The notes under the pieces were generated by a model. It made no database searches. It was not told where the DNA came from and was given only the letters and a program-made list of their open reading frames with translations. From assembly GCA_903877135.1 (NCBI GenBank), contig CAIRCN010000068.1, forward strand, positions 24,026 to 88,025: a DNA stretch of 64,000 bases, written 5' to 3'. This DNA comes from an uncultured Opitutia bacterium (GTDB lineage Bacteria > Verrucomicrobiota > Verrucomicrobiia > Opitutales > Opitutaceae). Numbering within the stretch: the stretch's first letter is position 1; each line of letters starts with the position of its first letter. Positions 36,051-46,315 of the stretch are shown in pieces. Position numbers and translations under genes: made by a program.

Positions 36051-37925
36051 CTAGGATTGCGCTTTACCCCTGCCTGATTTGATCAACACCATCAGAATGC
36101 TAATATCCACCGGATTGACGCCACTGATGCGGCTGGCCTGACCGAGGGTGCAGGGTTTAAATTCTGCCAGTTTTAGTGCACTCTCTCGTCTTAATCCATT
36201 TATTTCCAAATAATTAAAATAATTCGGAATCCGCACATCCTCAATATGGCGAAGCTTTTCAACATGACGCGCCTCCCGCTCCATATATCCTTGGTAAAAA
36301 ACACGATATATCACTTCGTCGCGAACTATTTTGGTCTCATGGAGAAATGACTCCGGCAGGGCCGCGGCCTGATTCTCCCGTCGCACTCCCTCGGCCCAAG
36401 TCGCGCCAGTCGTCGAGCGGTTTGTCTCGAGAAACGCCACCCAGTGATCGATTCGCCTCTGCTTGTCACGAATGCGCTCCAACCGACTGGGGTTGAGCAG
36501 GGCATATTTCTCAGCGTGAGCCTGGAGCCGCAACTCGGCGCTGCCATGGTTGAACAACAAACGATGCTCTGCCCTGCTTGTGAACATGCGGTAAGGCTCA
36601 TTCGTGCCCTTCGTCACCAAGTCATCGATCAATACCCCGAGGTAAGCCTCGTGACGCCTAATTACGAGTGGCTCCACTCCCCTCACCTTGCAGACCGCAT
36701 TAACTCCAGCGATCACGCCCTGCCCTGCCGCCTCCTCATAACCTGAGGTGCCATTAATCTGTCCGGCCAAAAACAAGCCTGACACTTTCTTCGATTCAAG
36801 CGAAGGATAGAGTTGGGTCGGTGGCGCAAAATCATATTCGACTGCATAGGCCGGACGGAGCAAAACGGCCTTTTCCAAGCCCGGAATGCTGTGCACCATC
36901 TCCAACTGCACGTCGAAGGGCAGACTTGTTGACAAGCCATTCACATAAAATTCGTTCGTCCCCCTACCCTCCGGTTCGAGGAAAAGTAGGTGTCTCGGTT
37001 TGTCGGCAAACCGCACAAACTTATCCTCAATACTTGGACAATACCTTGGTCCTACGCCCTCTATCTCTCCACTATACATAGCTGACTTGTTGAGATTGCT
37101 GCGCACGATGGCTGCGGTCTCGGACGTGGTGTAGGTCATCCAGCACGAAACTTGTTCACAACCGGGATTCCAGCCGATCCGGCGTTCTCCAGTCTGTTCT
37201 ACGTGGAACAAATCTTCTGGATCACGCGTGTCATGAAAAGCAAATAGTGTCGGCACGTTATCACCTTTCTGTTCCTGCATGCGGCGAAAATCCAAGCTGC
37301 GCCCCAGGACCCGCGGCGGAGTTCCGGTCTTCAATCGGCGCAATCCAATGCCAACTTCCAGTAAACTACCGGAGAGCGTCTGAGCCGAAAAATCCCCCAA
37401 TCGCCCACCTTCGTTCTTATTCTGGCCAATGTGTATCAAGCCGCGCAAGAAAGTCCCCGTGGTGATAATGACCGTGCGCCCCATGAACTCGATATCCAGA
37501 TTCGTGCGGCATCCAACGACACAGCCGTTGTGGAAAATAAGACCGATGACCGTGGCTTGAAAGATCTGAAGATTCGGCTGCAACTCTAGCGTATGTTTGA
37601 GCCGAAACTGGTAGGCCTTCTTGTCGCACTGCGCGCGAGGAGCCTGAACCGCCGCGCCTTTTGATTCGTTGAGCAATCGAAACTGGATGCCGGTCACATC
37701 CGCATTGATCGCCATCTCGCCACCAAGGGCATCAATCTCCCTCACAATCTGCCCCTTCGCTTGGCCACCGATCGCAGGATTACAGCTCATCTGCGCAATA
37801 GTATCGATATTGCCCGTCAGGAGCAGGGTAGAAGCCCCCATCCGCGACGTTGCCAAGGCTGCCTCGATTCCGGCATGGCCAGCTCCACAAACGATGACAT
37901 CAAATCTTATATCTTTATAAATCAC
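36051..37925 (-). CDS. mnmG: tRNA uridine 5-carboxymethylaminomethyl enzyme MnmG (GidA)
   Basis: The 624-residue FAD protein works with MnmE to modify U34 of certain tRNAs. [19 protein letters not shown] is the FAD loop. [20 protein letters not shown] and [18 protein letters not shown] are hallmark segments. [16 protein letters not shown] and [10 protein letters not shown] follow in the second half, and the C-terminal MnmE-binding helical region ends with [14 protein letters not shown]. The start is GTG 37925, preceded by a short A+T-rich gap. MnmE is the next gene upstream on the same strand. Confidence 0.96.
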   Translation of the reverse strand: MIYKDIRFDVIVCGAGHAGIEAALATSRMGASTLLLTGNIDTIAQMSCNPAIGGQAKGQIVREIDALGGEMAINADVTGIQFRLLNESKGAAVQAPRAQCDKKAYQFRLKHTLELQPNLQIFQATVIGLIFHNGCVVGCRTNLDIEFMGRTVIITTGTFLRGLIHIGQNKNEGGRLGDFSAQTLSGSLLEVGIGLRRLKTGTPPRVLGRSLDFRRMQEQKGDNVPTLFAFHDTRDPEDLFHVEQTGERRIGWNPGCEQVSCWMTYTTSETAAIVRSNLNKSAMYSGEIEGVGPRYCPSIEDKFVRFADKPRHLLFLEPEGRGTNEFYVNGLSTSLPFDVQLEMVHSIPGLEKAVLLRPAYAVEYDFAPPTQLYPSLESKKVSGLFLAGQINGTSGYEEAAGQGVIAGVNAVCKVRGVEPLVIRRHEAYLGVLIDDLVTKGTNEPYRMFTSRAEHRLLFNHGSAELRLQAHAEKYALLNPSRLERIRDKQRRIDHWVAFLETNRSTTGATWAEGVRRENQAAALPESFLHETKIVRDEVIYRVFYQGYMEREARHVEKLRHIEDVRIPNYFNYLEINGLRRESALKLAEFKPCTLGQASRISGVNPVDISILMVLIKSGRGKAQS

Positions 37926-37980
37926 TTATTTATATAATAATTAATTTGGGAATAAGAGCCAGAAATGCTTGGCAAATCCG
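37926..37980 (-). promoter_or_regulatory. A+T-rich gap upstream of mnmG
   Basis: The 55 bases between the mnmE stop and the mnmG GTG are strongly A+T rich (TTATTTATATAATAATTAAT), unlike the GC-rich surroundings. Read leftward they hold TATTAT and TATATAA runs close to the start, which could be a -10 element. I could not assign a matching -35 box, so this is only a candidate promoter or unstructured leader. Confidence 0.3.
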
Positions 37981-39336
37981 CTACTTTCCAATGCAAAAAC
38001 TGGCGAAGAGATGATCAAGCATGTGCTCGTTGTCGACCTTGCCCGATATCTCCCCAAATGCATCGAGCACTTCGCGGAGTTCGCTAGCCACCAATTCTAC
38101 CGCTACTCCTGCGCTAAGTTGGGTAATAACCAATTGCAGACTCACCTGCGCCCGGTTGAGCGCATGTGCGTGGCGGGCGTTCACAGCAACCAAATCCTCA
38201 CCAACTTCCTGCTGAAACCCGTCGGTTAACCTAGTCACCACTTCCACCAATTCGTCTATTCCCGCACCGGTCAGCGCCGAGACCCGCACGACGGTTGTGC
38301 CTGCCGGTGCCACGGAAACCGGTTCCCCTATGAGTAAATCAGTCTTATTTATCACTGTGATCGCCGCTCGTCTCCTCAAGGCATCTAGCACTGGCGCCGT
38401 CAAAGGCGGAGTAGGGCGCGCCGCGTCGAGCACGAGTAGGATCAAGTCTGCCTCCGCCACCCTGTCATAGGTTTTTATAATTCCAAGTCTTTCTAATTCT
38501 GTTGGTTCTGTGTTTAATCCGGCCGTATCGATCAACCGCAGGCAGTGCGGTCCGATCAAGATGCGCTCTTCGATGAAGTCCCGGGTCGTACCTGGTTCTG
38601 GACTTACCAACGCCCGGTCTTGCCCCACAAGGCGGTTAAGGAGACTGCTCTTGCCGGCGTTGGGCGCGCCCAGAATCACGGTCTTGATCCCATCCCGCAG
38701 CAACTCGCCGAAGTGGCGCGTGGCCAGCAGCCGGTCGGTTTCACGGGCAAGCAGCGTTAGTTCGCTAGTCACGCGATTGCAGTCCTCGGACGGCAGATCC
38801 TCCTCGGGGAAGTCGATATACGCCTCGATGTGAGCGAGGACGTCCAAGAGGCGGGCGATCAGCCCCTGCATCCGCTGTCCCAAGGCACCGCGCAGCTGTT
38901 GGTTAGCCGCCGCCAGCGCCCGCTCGCTCCGAGCGTGGATCAAGTCCATCACGGCCTCCGCTTGGCTCAGGTCCATGCGCCCGTTGAGAAAGGCCCGCTG
39001 AGTGAATTCGCCCGGTCCCGCCAACCGGCAACCGCGCGCGAGCAGGTCTTCCAATATCTTCTGGGTGACAAACGGGTTGCCGTGACACGAAACCTCAAGC
39101 GAATCCTCACCCGAGTAAGAATGCGGACCTTGAAAGAAAGTGAACAGCACATCATCCACGAGCCGGCCCCCAGCATCCCGGTAGTCAGCATGGGTGGCCA
39201 CGCGGGGCAGGGGTGGGACACCAAAAATCTCCTGCGCCAGCCGCCGCGCCTCCGGCCCGCTCGCTCGCACCACGGCGATGGCGGAAGTGCCCGTAGGAGT
39301 AGCGGGGGCGGCGATGGTGTCGGGAGGGTGCGGCAT
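37981..39336 (-). CDS. mnmE: tRNA modification GTPase MnmE (TrmE)
   Basis: The 451-residue GTPase partners with MnmG in U34 modification. The N-terminal domain has [11 protein letters not shown] and GPEARRLAQ, and the G domain has [16 protein letters not shown] (G1), [10 protein letters not shown] (G2), LIDTAG (G3) and VINKTDLL (G4). The C-terminus ends FCIGK, the usual MnmE terminus with the catalytic Cys. ATG 39336 is preferred over the TTG one codon earlier. Divergent from it, 120 bases away, is the second pdxH. Confidence 0.96.
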   Translation of the reverse strand: MPHPPDTIAAPATPTGTSAIAVVRASGPEARRLAQEIFGVPPLPRVATHADYRDAGGRLVDDVLFTFFQGPHSYSGEDSLEVSCHGNPFVTQKILEDLLARGCRLAGPGEFTQRAFLNGRMDLSQAEAVMDLIHARSERALAAANQQLRGALGQRMQGLIARLLDVLAHIEAYIDFPEEDLPSEDCNRVTSELTLLARETDRLLATRHFGELLRDGIKTVILGAPNAGKSSLLNRLVGQDRALVSPEPGTTRDFIEERILIGPHCLRLIDTAGLNTEPTELERLGIIKTYDRVAEADLILLVLDAARPTPPLTAPVLDALRRRAAITVINKTDLLIGEPVSVAPAGTTVVRVSALTGAGIDELVEVVTRLTDGFQQEVGEDLVAVNARHAHALNRAQVSLQLVITQLSAGVAVELVASELREVLDAFGEISGKVDNEHMLDHLFASFCIGK

Positions 39337-39456
39337 CAAGAGAGCGGAGACGCTTCGCCTCCGGGCTCTTCAAGTCAAACCCGCGCGTGCAATCCATGCG
39401 CACTGTTCGCCAAACCCGGCGGAGCCAGTCGCGGCGCCTCGTGTCATCCTTCGCCA

Positions 39457-40038
39457 ATGGCCGGCTCCGATCCTTTTTTACTGTTTCAGGAATGGTTTGC
39501 CGCTGCCCGCGCCAGCGAGCCCGATGATCCCACGGCGATGGCACTCGCAACCGCCGACTCTTCCGGACGCGCGGCCGTCCGCATGGTGCTCCTGAAGCAA
39601 GCCGACACCCGCGGCTTTGTTTTTTACACCAACCTCGAAAGCCTAAAGTCCTCCGATCTGCGGGTGAATCCGCGCGCCGCACTTTGCCTGCACTGGGCCA
39701 AGCTCGAACGGCAAGTGCGCATCGACGGCCCAGTCGAACCGGTGAGCGATGCCGAAGCCGACGCTTATTTCGCCACGCGCCCGCGTCTCAGCCAACTCGG
39801 GGCGTGGGCGTCAAAGCAGTCCCACCCGATGGCGGGCCGGTTCGAACTCGAACAAGCCGTCGCCGCCGCAACCCTTCGCTTCGGCCTCGGCGCCGTGCCG
39901 CGTCCGCCGCACTGGTCGGGTTGGCGGGTCGTGCCCGAACACATCGAATTTTGGCACCAGCGCGCCTTCCGTCATCATGACCGCCAGCTTTTCACCCGTG
40001 GCCCAAATGGCTGGAGCGTGCAGTGGCTATTTCCCTAA
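39457..40038 (+). CDS. Pyridoxamine 5'-phosphate oxidase-like protein (second copy)
   Basis: The 193-residue FMN-binding split-barrel protein matches PdxH through [62 protein letters not shown] and [12 protein letters not shown]. The C-terminal signature is altered: [15 protein letters not shown] instead of FWQGRxxRLHDR, so activity on pyridoxamine phosphate is less certain than for the copy at 5589-6227. The frame is open upstream into mnmE, but ATG 39457 gives the expected N-terminus. Its TAA overlaps the stop of the convergent adaptor gene (CTAA). Confidence 0.88.
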   Translation: MAGSDPFLLFQEWFAAARASEPDDPTAMALATADSSGRAAVRMVLLKQADTRGFVFYTNLESLKSSDLRVNPRAALCLHWAKLERQVRIDGPVEPVSDAEADAYFATRPRLSQLGAWASKQSHPMAGRFELEQAVAAATLRFGLGAVPRPPHWSGWRVVPEHIEFWHQRAFRHHDRQLFTRGPNGWSVQWLFP

Positions 40039-41282
40039 CGGGTGCCCACGGCCAACGGTGCGATGCGCGCTCCGTCCTCCACCTTGTCCCCAGGGTAAAC
40101 GACAACTTGGTCGCCGACACGTAATCCGTCGATCACTTCGGTCTCGAGCCCATTGCTGCGGCCGACCTTGACCTCGCGCAACCGTGCCCGCCGGCCGTCG
40201 ACGACAAACGTCTGCCAGATGCTGCCGCGTTGAAACAGCGCCCCGGTCGGCGCCCGCAGCGCCTCCGCTTTTTCCGATGTCACGATCCGCGCCTCAACGC
40301 GATAACTGTCCGCGAGAGTCGGGCGTTTTTTGATCGGATCGACAAAATCGGCGACCACATAGACGCGCTGCTCCTCGACCCCGAGTGCCGAAATCTTGGT
40401 GAACGCCGACGGTTCTACCCAACGCACCCGTGCCTGCAGCGGCTCCGGACCGCCCCATTGCTCAAGCATCACACGCGCCCCGGGCTTGATCGCGACGCCA
40501 TCGCGCGAGAGTACCTCAATGCGCACCTCGAGGTCGGTTGGATCACCGACCTCCACGAGCGCGAGTCCCGCTGGCACAAGGCGGGCGCTTTCCTGAAACA
40601 CCCGCAGAATCTTCCCGGTGACCGGCGAAGTAATGATGAGTGGCTCGGCGCCGCCGCCGGGCTGGCCGCGGGTAAGCAGCGCGCGTGCCTGTTCCAGTTC
40701 AAACTCGGCAACATGCACCGCAAACTCCGCCGCGCGGCCTTCCTGTTCGGCGGTGATTGCGCGCATCTGCGCCGCGTCGAATTCCTGCGTCGAGAGAACC
40801 TTCTGCGCAAAGAGCTGTTTCAAACGCACAAAATCAGCAGTGAACATCCTGGCAGATGCCTCGGCGCGTTCCCGCTGAGCTAGCGCCGCCTCCCGACTCG
40901 CGTCCGCTGCGCGCACGTGTGCTTCAGCCTGTGCCTGGCTGCGCGCATCCAAAAAATCGGCACCTCCTGTCTCGAGCGTCGCAAGCACGGTCTTTCCGAC
41001 TTCGACCACCGCACCGGCTTTCCAGTCAATCCGCCGCAGCTGGCCAGCGACCGGCGCCGACACCATGTAGCGGTTTTTTACCCGCGTCATGCCTTCCTCA
41101 TCCACCGTTACGACGAGTGGTCCGCGCGTGACAGTGGCAATTTCGACGGCCACCGGCCGTGGCCACAAACCGGCCACGATGAGGCCAACGATCAACGCGC
41201 CGCCTGCGTGCGGCAGGTAACGGCGCCAGACCGGTGCGGCGTTCTTCCTAGCGCCAGACGAAGGTGGGGGAGTTGGGTTCAT
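40035..41282 (-). CDS. HlyD/MacA-type membrane fusion (periplasmic adaptor) protein
   Basis: The 415-residue protein has one N-terminal membrane helix ([15 protein letters not shown]), a lipoyl-type half ([36 protein letters not shown]), a long Ala/Glu-rich coiled hairpin (residues about 105-195), and a beta-barrel part with [20 protein letters not shown]. It should bridge the inner membrane ABC permease to the periplasm or an outer-membrane channel. It is the last of three leftward genes (ATPase, permease, adaptor). No TolC-like gene is in the window. Confidence 0.86.
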   Translation of the reverse strand: MNPTPPPSSGARKNAAPVWRRYLPHAGGALIVGLIVAGLWPRPVAVEIATVTRGPLVVTVDEEGMTRVKNRYMVSAPVAGQLRRIDWKAGAVVEVGKTVLATLETGGADFLDARSQAQAEAHVRAADASREAALAQRERAEASARMFTADFVRLKQLFAQKVLSTQEFDAAQMRAITAEQEGRAAEFAVHVAEFELEQARALLTRGQPGGGAEPLIITSPVTGKILRVFQESARLVPAGLALVEVGDPTDLEVRIEVLSRDGVAIKPGARVMLEQWGGPEPLQARVRWVEPSAFTKISALGVEEQRVYVVADFVDPIKKRPTLADSYRVEARIVTSEKAEALRAPTGALFQRGSIWQTFVVDGRRARLREVKVGRSNGLETEVIDGLRVGDQVVVYPGDKVEDGARIAPLAVGTR

Positions 41283-41408
41283 GGTATCAAAATTTATCGG
41301 TCCATCCTGCCACGCCGATGCACTTGCTTTTACATCATGTTTGGCACCGCAGTTTGTGGTGACTTTTTGACGTGCGCACGACGGCAGAAAATATGTGACG
41401 CATGATTT

Positions 41409-43775
41409 TTAATCCAAGGCCTTAAGTGCGCTTACGAGATCGATGTTGGCGAGTTTGCGCGCGGCGAAAAGCGCCGATAGAGCCGAAGCCACGGCGACCA
41501 CCAGCACCGCAAAAGCGTAGTTGGCCGGCGTAAGCACGAGCGGCAGCCGCACGGTTTCCGTGTTGACGACCGAAAGGATCCCGCGCGCAAAAGCGGAGCC
41601 GAGCGCAAGCCCGAACGGCAGCGCCACTATCGTAAGCAGCACGAGTTCACCCACGAGCACGGCACCAACTTCGCCGCGTGTGAAGCCGAGCACGCGTAGG
41701 GTAGCGAGTTCGCGCGCCCGCTCCGATAGCGAGATCCGGGCGCTGTTGTAGATGATGCCGAACGCCACAATCACCGCGAACATCATATACATTTTTTGCA
41801 AGAGGCCGATGCTCTGCGCAGTCGTTTGCCGAAACCCTTCCCGGATCGATGCCTTGATCACGCAGCCGGCGGCGCGCGGCGTGTTCTTCACGGCGTGCAG
41901 GAACTCGCTCCACTTTGCCGCGGTGACGACGAGGTGCGCACCGTTGATGCGGTCGCCCTCGAGCATGAGCCGGTTTACCGCGTGGATCTCCATGTAGGCG
42001 GCGATGCCCGCGAAATCGTCCGCAAGTCCGGCCAACGGCACTGTGACATCACGCTCCTCGCCCTCGAGCGTGTGCACGATCAAGAAATCGCCAGGCTTCA
42101 CGCGTAGCACGTCGGCGAGCTTGGCAGAAATCACGACACCTCGCTCCGGCAGCGTGAGCTGCTGCGGCCGCGCGTCGATCACGCGGCTCAAGGTGGCGTG
42201 CGCCGACAGGCCCTGCAAGTTCATGCGCCGCACGATCGGGCCCGAGCGCAGCTCGATGGGGACGTAACGAAACGGCTCTGCCAACTCCACGCCGGGCAGG
42301 TGCCGGAAATCGGCGATGGCCCGGGCCGCCTGCGGCTCCACGAGCGAGAGCGTGGCCGTCTGCCGCTGCACCACGTCCCACTGGAAATCGAGCACGTAGG
42401 CGACGCCGTCGCGAAACGCGTTGGGCACAATCATGATGCCGGTGGCGAGGGCGAGCGCGAGACAGGTGAGTGCACTACGCACGGGTCGGCGCTGGATATT
42501 ACGCAACGCCATCCGGAACGACGCGCTGAACCAGTGCGCCGCGCGGAAGCGCTCGATAAACGCCGGTCGATAACTCGCCGGTGCCTCGGGTCGCATCGCC
42601 TCCGCCGGCGGCAGCCGCACTGCGCGCCGCACCGCCCCCGCCACGCCGATAAACGCGGCCAGCGAACTCACGGCGGCGGCCAGGACGAGCACGTGCGTGT
42701 CGAGCACGAAGGCGAGCTGCGGAAACCGGAAAAAAAGGTGATACATCGCCACGAGTTTTCCGCCGAGAATGATTCCGCCGGCGGTCCCGAGCGCGACGCC
42801 CACGACGACGATCGCCAAAGAAAATTTAAAATAGTGTCTACCAACCTGTGCGTTGCTGAAACCACACGCCTTGAGCATCGCGATCTGTTCGCGCTGAAGG
42901 GCGACCTGCCGGCTCATTACCGAATTAACCATGAACGCCGCGACGCTGAGGAACACCACGGGGTAGGCGATCGACAGGCCTTGGAGCACGCGAATCTCGT
43001 CGTCGAGGCGACGATGCGAGGGATGATTCTCGCGGCCGAAGGTGCCGCGACCGCCGTAGGGCGCAATGATGCGATCAACAGCGGCGATTACCGCGCCCTC
43101 GGACGCACCGGGGGCGAGCGTTAGCGCAACATTGTTGAACGCGCCGTAGAGCTGGAACGCAGTCGCGAGCTCCTTGTAGGGCGCCCAGAACACGCCGTAG
43201 GTCTTGTTGTCGGGCAACGCCGCACCGGGTGGCGCCTCGAAGACAAACTCGGGCGACAATGAGATGCCCGAGAGTTGAAAAAATTCCTTCCGGCCGTTGA
43301 GCACGGCGGAAAGCGTGTCGCCAGGTTTCAAACCGTGGGCGTCAGCGAATGCCTCGCTGACTGCGAGCTCGGTTCGGGCGGTATGGCTTTGCGGCAGGCG
43401 GCCGGCGCGGAGGTAGGGGAGGTTGAGCACAGGCGCACCGTGCTCGGGGAGCGAGTTAAGCAGGCCGACGGCGGGCTCGGCGAGGCCGGGCACGTCGAGG
43501 GTGACTTGAATCGCGATGCCCGACTGTACCGTCGCAACGCCCGGGATCGCGGCAAGTTGCGCGCGCACAAAATTGGGCGCGCGCTTGAGCCGCGCAAAGA
43601 CCTGCGCAAAGCGGTAGCGCTCGTAGTAGGTATCGCGCGTCGTCGTGAGCGACAGGATGAGCGACCGCGTAACGATCATCATCGCGAGTCCGCACGCCAT
43701 CACGAGCGCGACCGCGAGCGCCTGCGACTTGAGCGCCCGGAGATCGCGGAGGAGTTTGCGGTCGAGGATGCTCAC
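41409..43775 (-). CDS. ABC transporter permease with two FtsX domains
   Basis: The 788-residue inner-membrane protein has an N-terminal helix (ALAVALVMACGLAMMIV), a large periplasmic part, and FtsX-like three-helix modules around residues 260-390 and 670-785 (MYMMFAVIVAFGIIYNSARISLSERARELATLRVLG lies in the second one). This double-FtsX layout is like lipoprotein- or macrolide-type exporters of the MacB/LolC superfamily, though MacB itself has one module and a fused ATPase. The start is GTG 43775, 21 bases after the ATPase stop. The cargo is unknown. Confidence 0.85.
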   Translation of the reverse strand: MSILDRKLLRDLRALKSQALAVALVMACGLAMMIVTRSLILSLTTTRDTYYERYRFAQVFARLKRAPNFVRAQLAAIPGVATVQSGIAIQVTLDVPGLAEPAVGLLNSLPEHGAPVLNLPYLRAGRLPQSHTARTELAVSEAFADAHGLKPGDTLSAVLNGRKEFFQLSGISLSPEFVFEAPPGAALPDNKTYGVFWAPYKELATAFQLYGAFNNVALTLAPGASEGAVIAAVDRIIAPYGGRGTFGRENHPSHRRLDDEIRVLQGLSIAYPVVFLSVAAFMVNSVMSRQVALQREQIAMLKACGFSNAQVGRHYFKFSLAIVVVGVALGTAGGIILGGKLVAMYHLFFRFPQLAFVLDTHVLVLAAAVSSLAAFIGVAGAVRRAVRLPPAEAMRPEAPASYRPAFIERFRAAHWFSASFRMALRNIQRRPVRSALTCLALALATGIMIVPNAFRDGVAYVLDFQWDVVQRQTATLSLVEPQAARAIADFRHLPGVELAEPFRYVPIELRSGPIVRRMNLQGLSAHATLSRVIDARPQQLTLPERGVVISAKLADVLRVKPGDFLIVHTLEGEERDVTVPLAGLADDFAGIAAYMEIHAVNRLMLEGDRINGAHLVVTAAKWSEFLHAVKNTPRAAGCVIKASIREGFRQTTAQSIGLLQKMYMMFAVIVAFGIIYNSARISLSERARELATLRVLGFTRGEVGAVLVGELVLLTIVALPFGLALGSAFARGILSVVNTETVRLPLVLTPANYAFAVLVVAVASALSALFAARKLANIDLVSALKALD

Positions 43776-43796
43776 AGTGTGCGGCAGCAGGGGCGT

Positions 43797-44552
43797 TTAC
43801 CAAGCAAGGGTGCGCACAGGGGCGCGGTGGGTGTTGGCGCGGACGTTCACGAGCCGGCCATCCGAAAGCGTGAACACACGGCCGGCCATGTCGGCGATGA
43901 TCGCGTTGTGCGTGATGATGACCGACAGCGTGCCGAGCTCGCGGTTGATGTGCTCGATCGCCTCAAGCACGGTGATGCCGGTGCGCACGTCAAGCGCGCC
44001 GGTTGGCTCGTCGCACAGCAGCACCTCCGGGCGTTTCGCGATCGCGCGCGCGATTGCCACGCGCTGTTGCTCGCCGCCGGAAAGTTGCGCCGGAAAATGA
44101 TCCATCCGCTCGCCGAGCCCGACGAGGTGGAGCGCCTCTTCGGGTGTCATTGGGTCGCGGGCGATCTCGGCGATGAGCGCGACGTTTTCGCGCGCGGTGA
44201 GGCTCGGAATGAGGTTGTAGGCCTGAAAGACGAAGCCGACCGCGTTGCGCCGGAACTGCGTGAGCCCTGGCTCATCCGCGCCGCCGAGATCCCAGCCGCG
44301 GTAGTGGAGCGTGCCGCGCGTGGGCGAGTCGAGCCCGCCGAGCTGGTTGAGCAGCGTGGATTTTCCGCTGCCGGACGCACCGAGTAGCACGATAAGCTCG
44401 CCCGCAAACAAGTCGAAGTCCACACCGGCAAGCGCCGTGACAGCCGCCTCCCCTTCGCCGTAGATGCGCGCGAGTCCGCACACATGAAACACCGGCTCAA
44501 GTTCTGCCGTAACCGTGTCGGAAGTGGGCGTGACGGATTCGGCGGTTGGCAT
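43797..44552 (-). CDS. ABC transporter ATP-binding protein (MacB/LolD-type)
   Basis: The 251-residue cytoplasmic ATPase has Walker [18 protein letters not shown]-loop [12 protein letters not shown], signature [15 protein letters not shown], Walker [13 protein letters not shown] and switch His in [19 protein letters not shown] and related text place it in the group that powers FtsX-type permeases. About 28 N-terminal residues precede the domain. It heads the exporter operon. A structured gap separates it from the recA stop upstream. Confidence 0.92.
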   Translation of the reverse strand: MPTAESVTPTSDTVTAELEPVFHVCGLARIYGEGEAAVTALAGVDFDLFAGELIVLLGASGSGKSTLLNQLGGLDSPTRGTLHYRGWDLGGADEPGLTQFRRNAVGFVFQAYNLIPSLTARENVALIAEIARDPMTPEEALHLVGLGERMDHFPAQLSGGEQQRVAIARAIAKRPEVLLCDEPTGALDVRTGITVLEAIEHINRELGTLSVIITHNAIIADMAGRVFTLSDGRLVNVRANTHRAPVRTLAW

Positions 44553-44612
44553 TGGGTAAACCAGCGAGAAAACCGATTAAATCAGGGCTCCGCAACGGCC
44601 AAACTACAGTGC

Positions 44613-44660
44613 CTTCAATAGTGTGAGCTGACCTCGTCACACCTATGATCGGTATTGAAG
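44613..44660 (-). terminator. Compound hairpin after recA
   Basis: Outer arms CTTCAATA (44613-44620) and TATTGAAG (44653-44660) and inner arms GTGTGA (44621-44626) and TCACAC (44637-44642) fold with a 10-base bulge on one side. It begins 12 bases beyond the recA stop in the leftward direction and may end or protect the recA message. There is no following U tract, so a simple intrinsic terminator is not proven. Confidence 0.4.
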
Positions 44661-44671
44661 CCTGCCAGTCT

Positions 44672-45748
44672 TTACGTCGTGCTTTCGCCGCCGGTGATGA
44701 CGGCGCCGCCTACCACGTTCACTTTTTCGAGAATGTCCTTAGTTATTTTTTCGGCGAGCTCGGGTTTTTCCTTGAGCGCGGCCTTCGCGGCGTCGCGGCC
44801 CTGACCGACGAGCGCGCCTTCGTAGGCGATCCACGCGCCTTTCTTTTCGAGAATCTTGTGCTCGAGGCCGAGATCAAGGAGCGAGCCCAGCTTAGAGATG
44901 CCCTCATCATACATGATGTCGAATTCCACCTCGGTGAACGGCGGGGCGACCTTGTTTTTCACGACTTTGATCTTGGTGCGGTTGCCGATAACCTTGCCCT
45001 CGGGCGTCTTGATCTGGTCCTTGCGGCGGATGTCGATGCGGATCGACGAGAAAAATTTCAGCGCGCGGCCGCCCGAAGTCGTCTCGGGGTTGCCGAACAT
45101 CACGCCGATTTTTTCGCGAATCTGATTGGTGAAAATGCACACGCAGTTCGTCTTGCTGACGACGGCGGTGAGTCGGCGCATCGCCTGCGACATGAGGCGC
45201 GCCTGGCTGCCCATGGTCATATCGCCCATCTGGCCGTCGAGTTCGGCCTTGGTGGTGAGCGCGGCGACGGAGTCGAGCACGATGACGTCGATCGAATTGG
45301 AGCGGATGAGCGTCTCCATGATGTTGAGCGCGTCCTCGCCGCTGTCCGGCTGGGAAACAAGGAGATCGTCGAGCTGCACGCCGACGACGCGGGCGTATTT
45401 CGGATCGAGCGCGTGCTCGACGTCGATGAAGGCGGCGAGACCTCCTTTTTTCTGCGCCTCGGCGATGACACTCAAGCAGAAGGTGGTTTTGCCGGAGGAT
45501 TCCGGGCCGTAAACCTCGATGATGCGGCCCTTGGGCAGGCCGCCGACGCCAAGCGCGAGGTCGATGGCGAGCGAGCCGGTGGAGAGGGTCTCTACCTTCA
45601 TGCGCGTGTTGCTGCCGAGGCGCATGATCGAACCCTCGCCAAACTGTTTCGTGATGGAGGAGAGAGCGAGTTCGATGTTCTTTTCGCGCACATGGGTGGC
45701 GGGGGCAGGGGAGGCGGGCGCGACTTTGGTGGGGGCGGCTTTGGACAT
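44672..45748 (-). CDS. recA: Recombinase RecA
   Basis: The 358-residue protein performs strand exchange and induces SOS cleavage. Walker A is [24 protein letters not shown] follows, the catalytic Glu region is intact, [19 protein letters not shown] is Walker B, and L2 reads [19 protein letters not shown]. The N-terminus is extended by an Ala/Pro-rich leader (about 18 residues) before [13 protein letters not shown] saw no palindrome like the Verrucomicrobia LexA box (TGTTC-N4-GAACA) in its upstream gap of 91 bases. The DUF486 gene precedes it on the same strand. Confidence 0.97.
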   Translation of the reverse strand: MSKAAPTKVAPASPAPATHVREKNIELALSSITKQFGEGSIMRLGSNTRMKVETLSTGSLAIDLALGVGGLPKGRIIEVYGPESSGKTTFCLSVIAEAQKKGGLAAFIDVEHALDPKYARVVGVQLDDLLVSQPDSGEDALNIMETLIRSNSIDVIVLDSVAALTTKAELDGQMGDMTMGSQARLMSQAMRRLTAVVSKTNCVCIFTNQIREKIGVMFGNPETTSGGRALKFFSSIRIDIRRKDQIKTPEGKVIGNRTKIKVVKNKVAPPFTEVEFDIMYDEGISKLGSLLDLGLEHKILEKKGAWIAYEGALVGQGRDAAKAALKEKPELAEKITKDILEKVNVVGGAVITGGESTT

Positions 45749-45839
45749 GGCGGGAGTAGGTTGGCGGGATGTTGAGGTTGAGAGTGAGCTTTACGGCCAG
45801 CGTGCGCCGCCGCGGGGGCGAGGCAAGCGCGGAGCGCGT

Positions 45840-46202
45840 TCAGTGCGGCGTGCCAGCGGGTTTGTTGAAGGCGGTGGCGAAATAGACGGCGAGCAGGATC
45901 AAAGCGAAACTCACGGCGTAGTTCCAGCGCAGCTTTTCCCCAAGCACGAGCCAGGCGAAGCCCACGAAGACGGTCAGCGTGATCACTTCCTGCATCATCT
46001 TCAGCTGGTAGCCACTCATACCTTGGGCGTAGCCCGCCTTGTTGGCCGGCACCATCAGGCAATATTCAAAAAACGCGATGCCCCACGACATGAGGATCAC
46101 GATCCAAAGTGTCTTGCCCTCGAAGATTTTCAGCCGGAGCTGCCCATACCAAGCGAGTGTCATGAAAATATTGGAGCAGACGAGTAGCAGAATGGGTTTC
46201 AC
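45840..46202 (-). CDS. DUF486 four-helix membrane protein
   Basis: The 120-residue protein has four hydrophobic helices: ILLLVCSNIFMTLAWYG, LWIVILMSWGIAFFEYCL, VITLTVFVGFAWLVLG and YAVSFALILLAVYFA. The segment MVPANKAGYAQGMSGYQLKMMQE between helices 2 and 3 is characteristic of DUF486 proteins, which are related to small DMT-type transporters. Function is unknown. The start is GTG 46202. It lies 91 bases upstream of recA in the same direction and 113 bases from a divergent HATPase gene. Confidence 0.85.
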   Translation of the reverse strand: MKPILLLVCSNIFMTLAWYGQLRLKIFEGKTLWIVILMSWGIAFFEYCLMVPANKAGYAQGMSGYQLKMMQEVITLTVFVGFAWLVLGEKLRWNYAVSFALILLAVYFATAFNKPAGTPH

Positions 46203-46315
46203 GAGTGGAGCGAGTGACGCCCGAGCGAAACGCCGCCGTGCCGCGAGGCAAGCGTGCGGCGCGGTTTTTTGCTTCCCGCTCAGATGACGGGCCGGTAACG
46301 TGCATCCATCTTGTC

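Noticed and set aside
44553..44671. A tRNA gene in the gap after recA
   Set aside because: The foldable part is a two-arm hairpin without the cloverleaf, T-loop or acceptor pattern.
45749..45839. SOS box upstream of recA
   Set aside because: I looked for TGTTC-N4-GAACA on both strands in the gap and found none. Regulation may act further upstream or by another motif.
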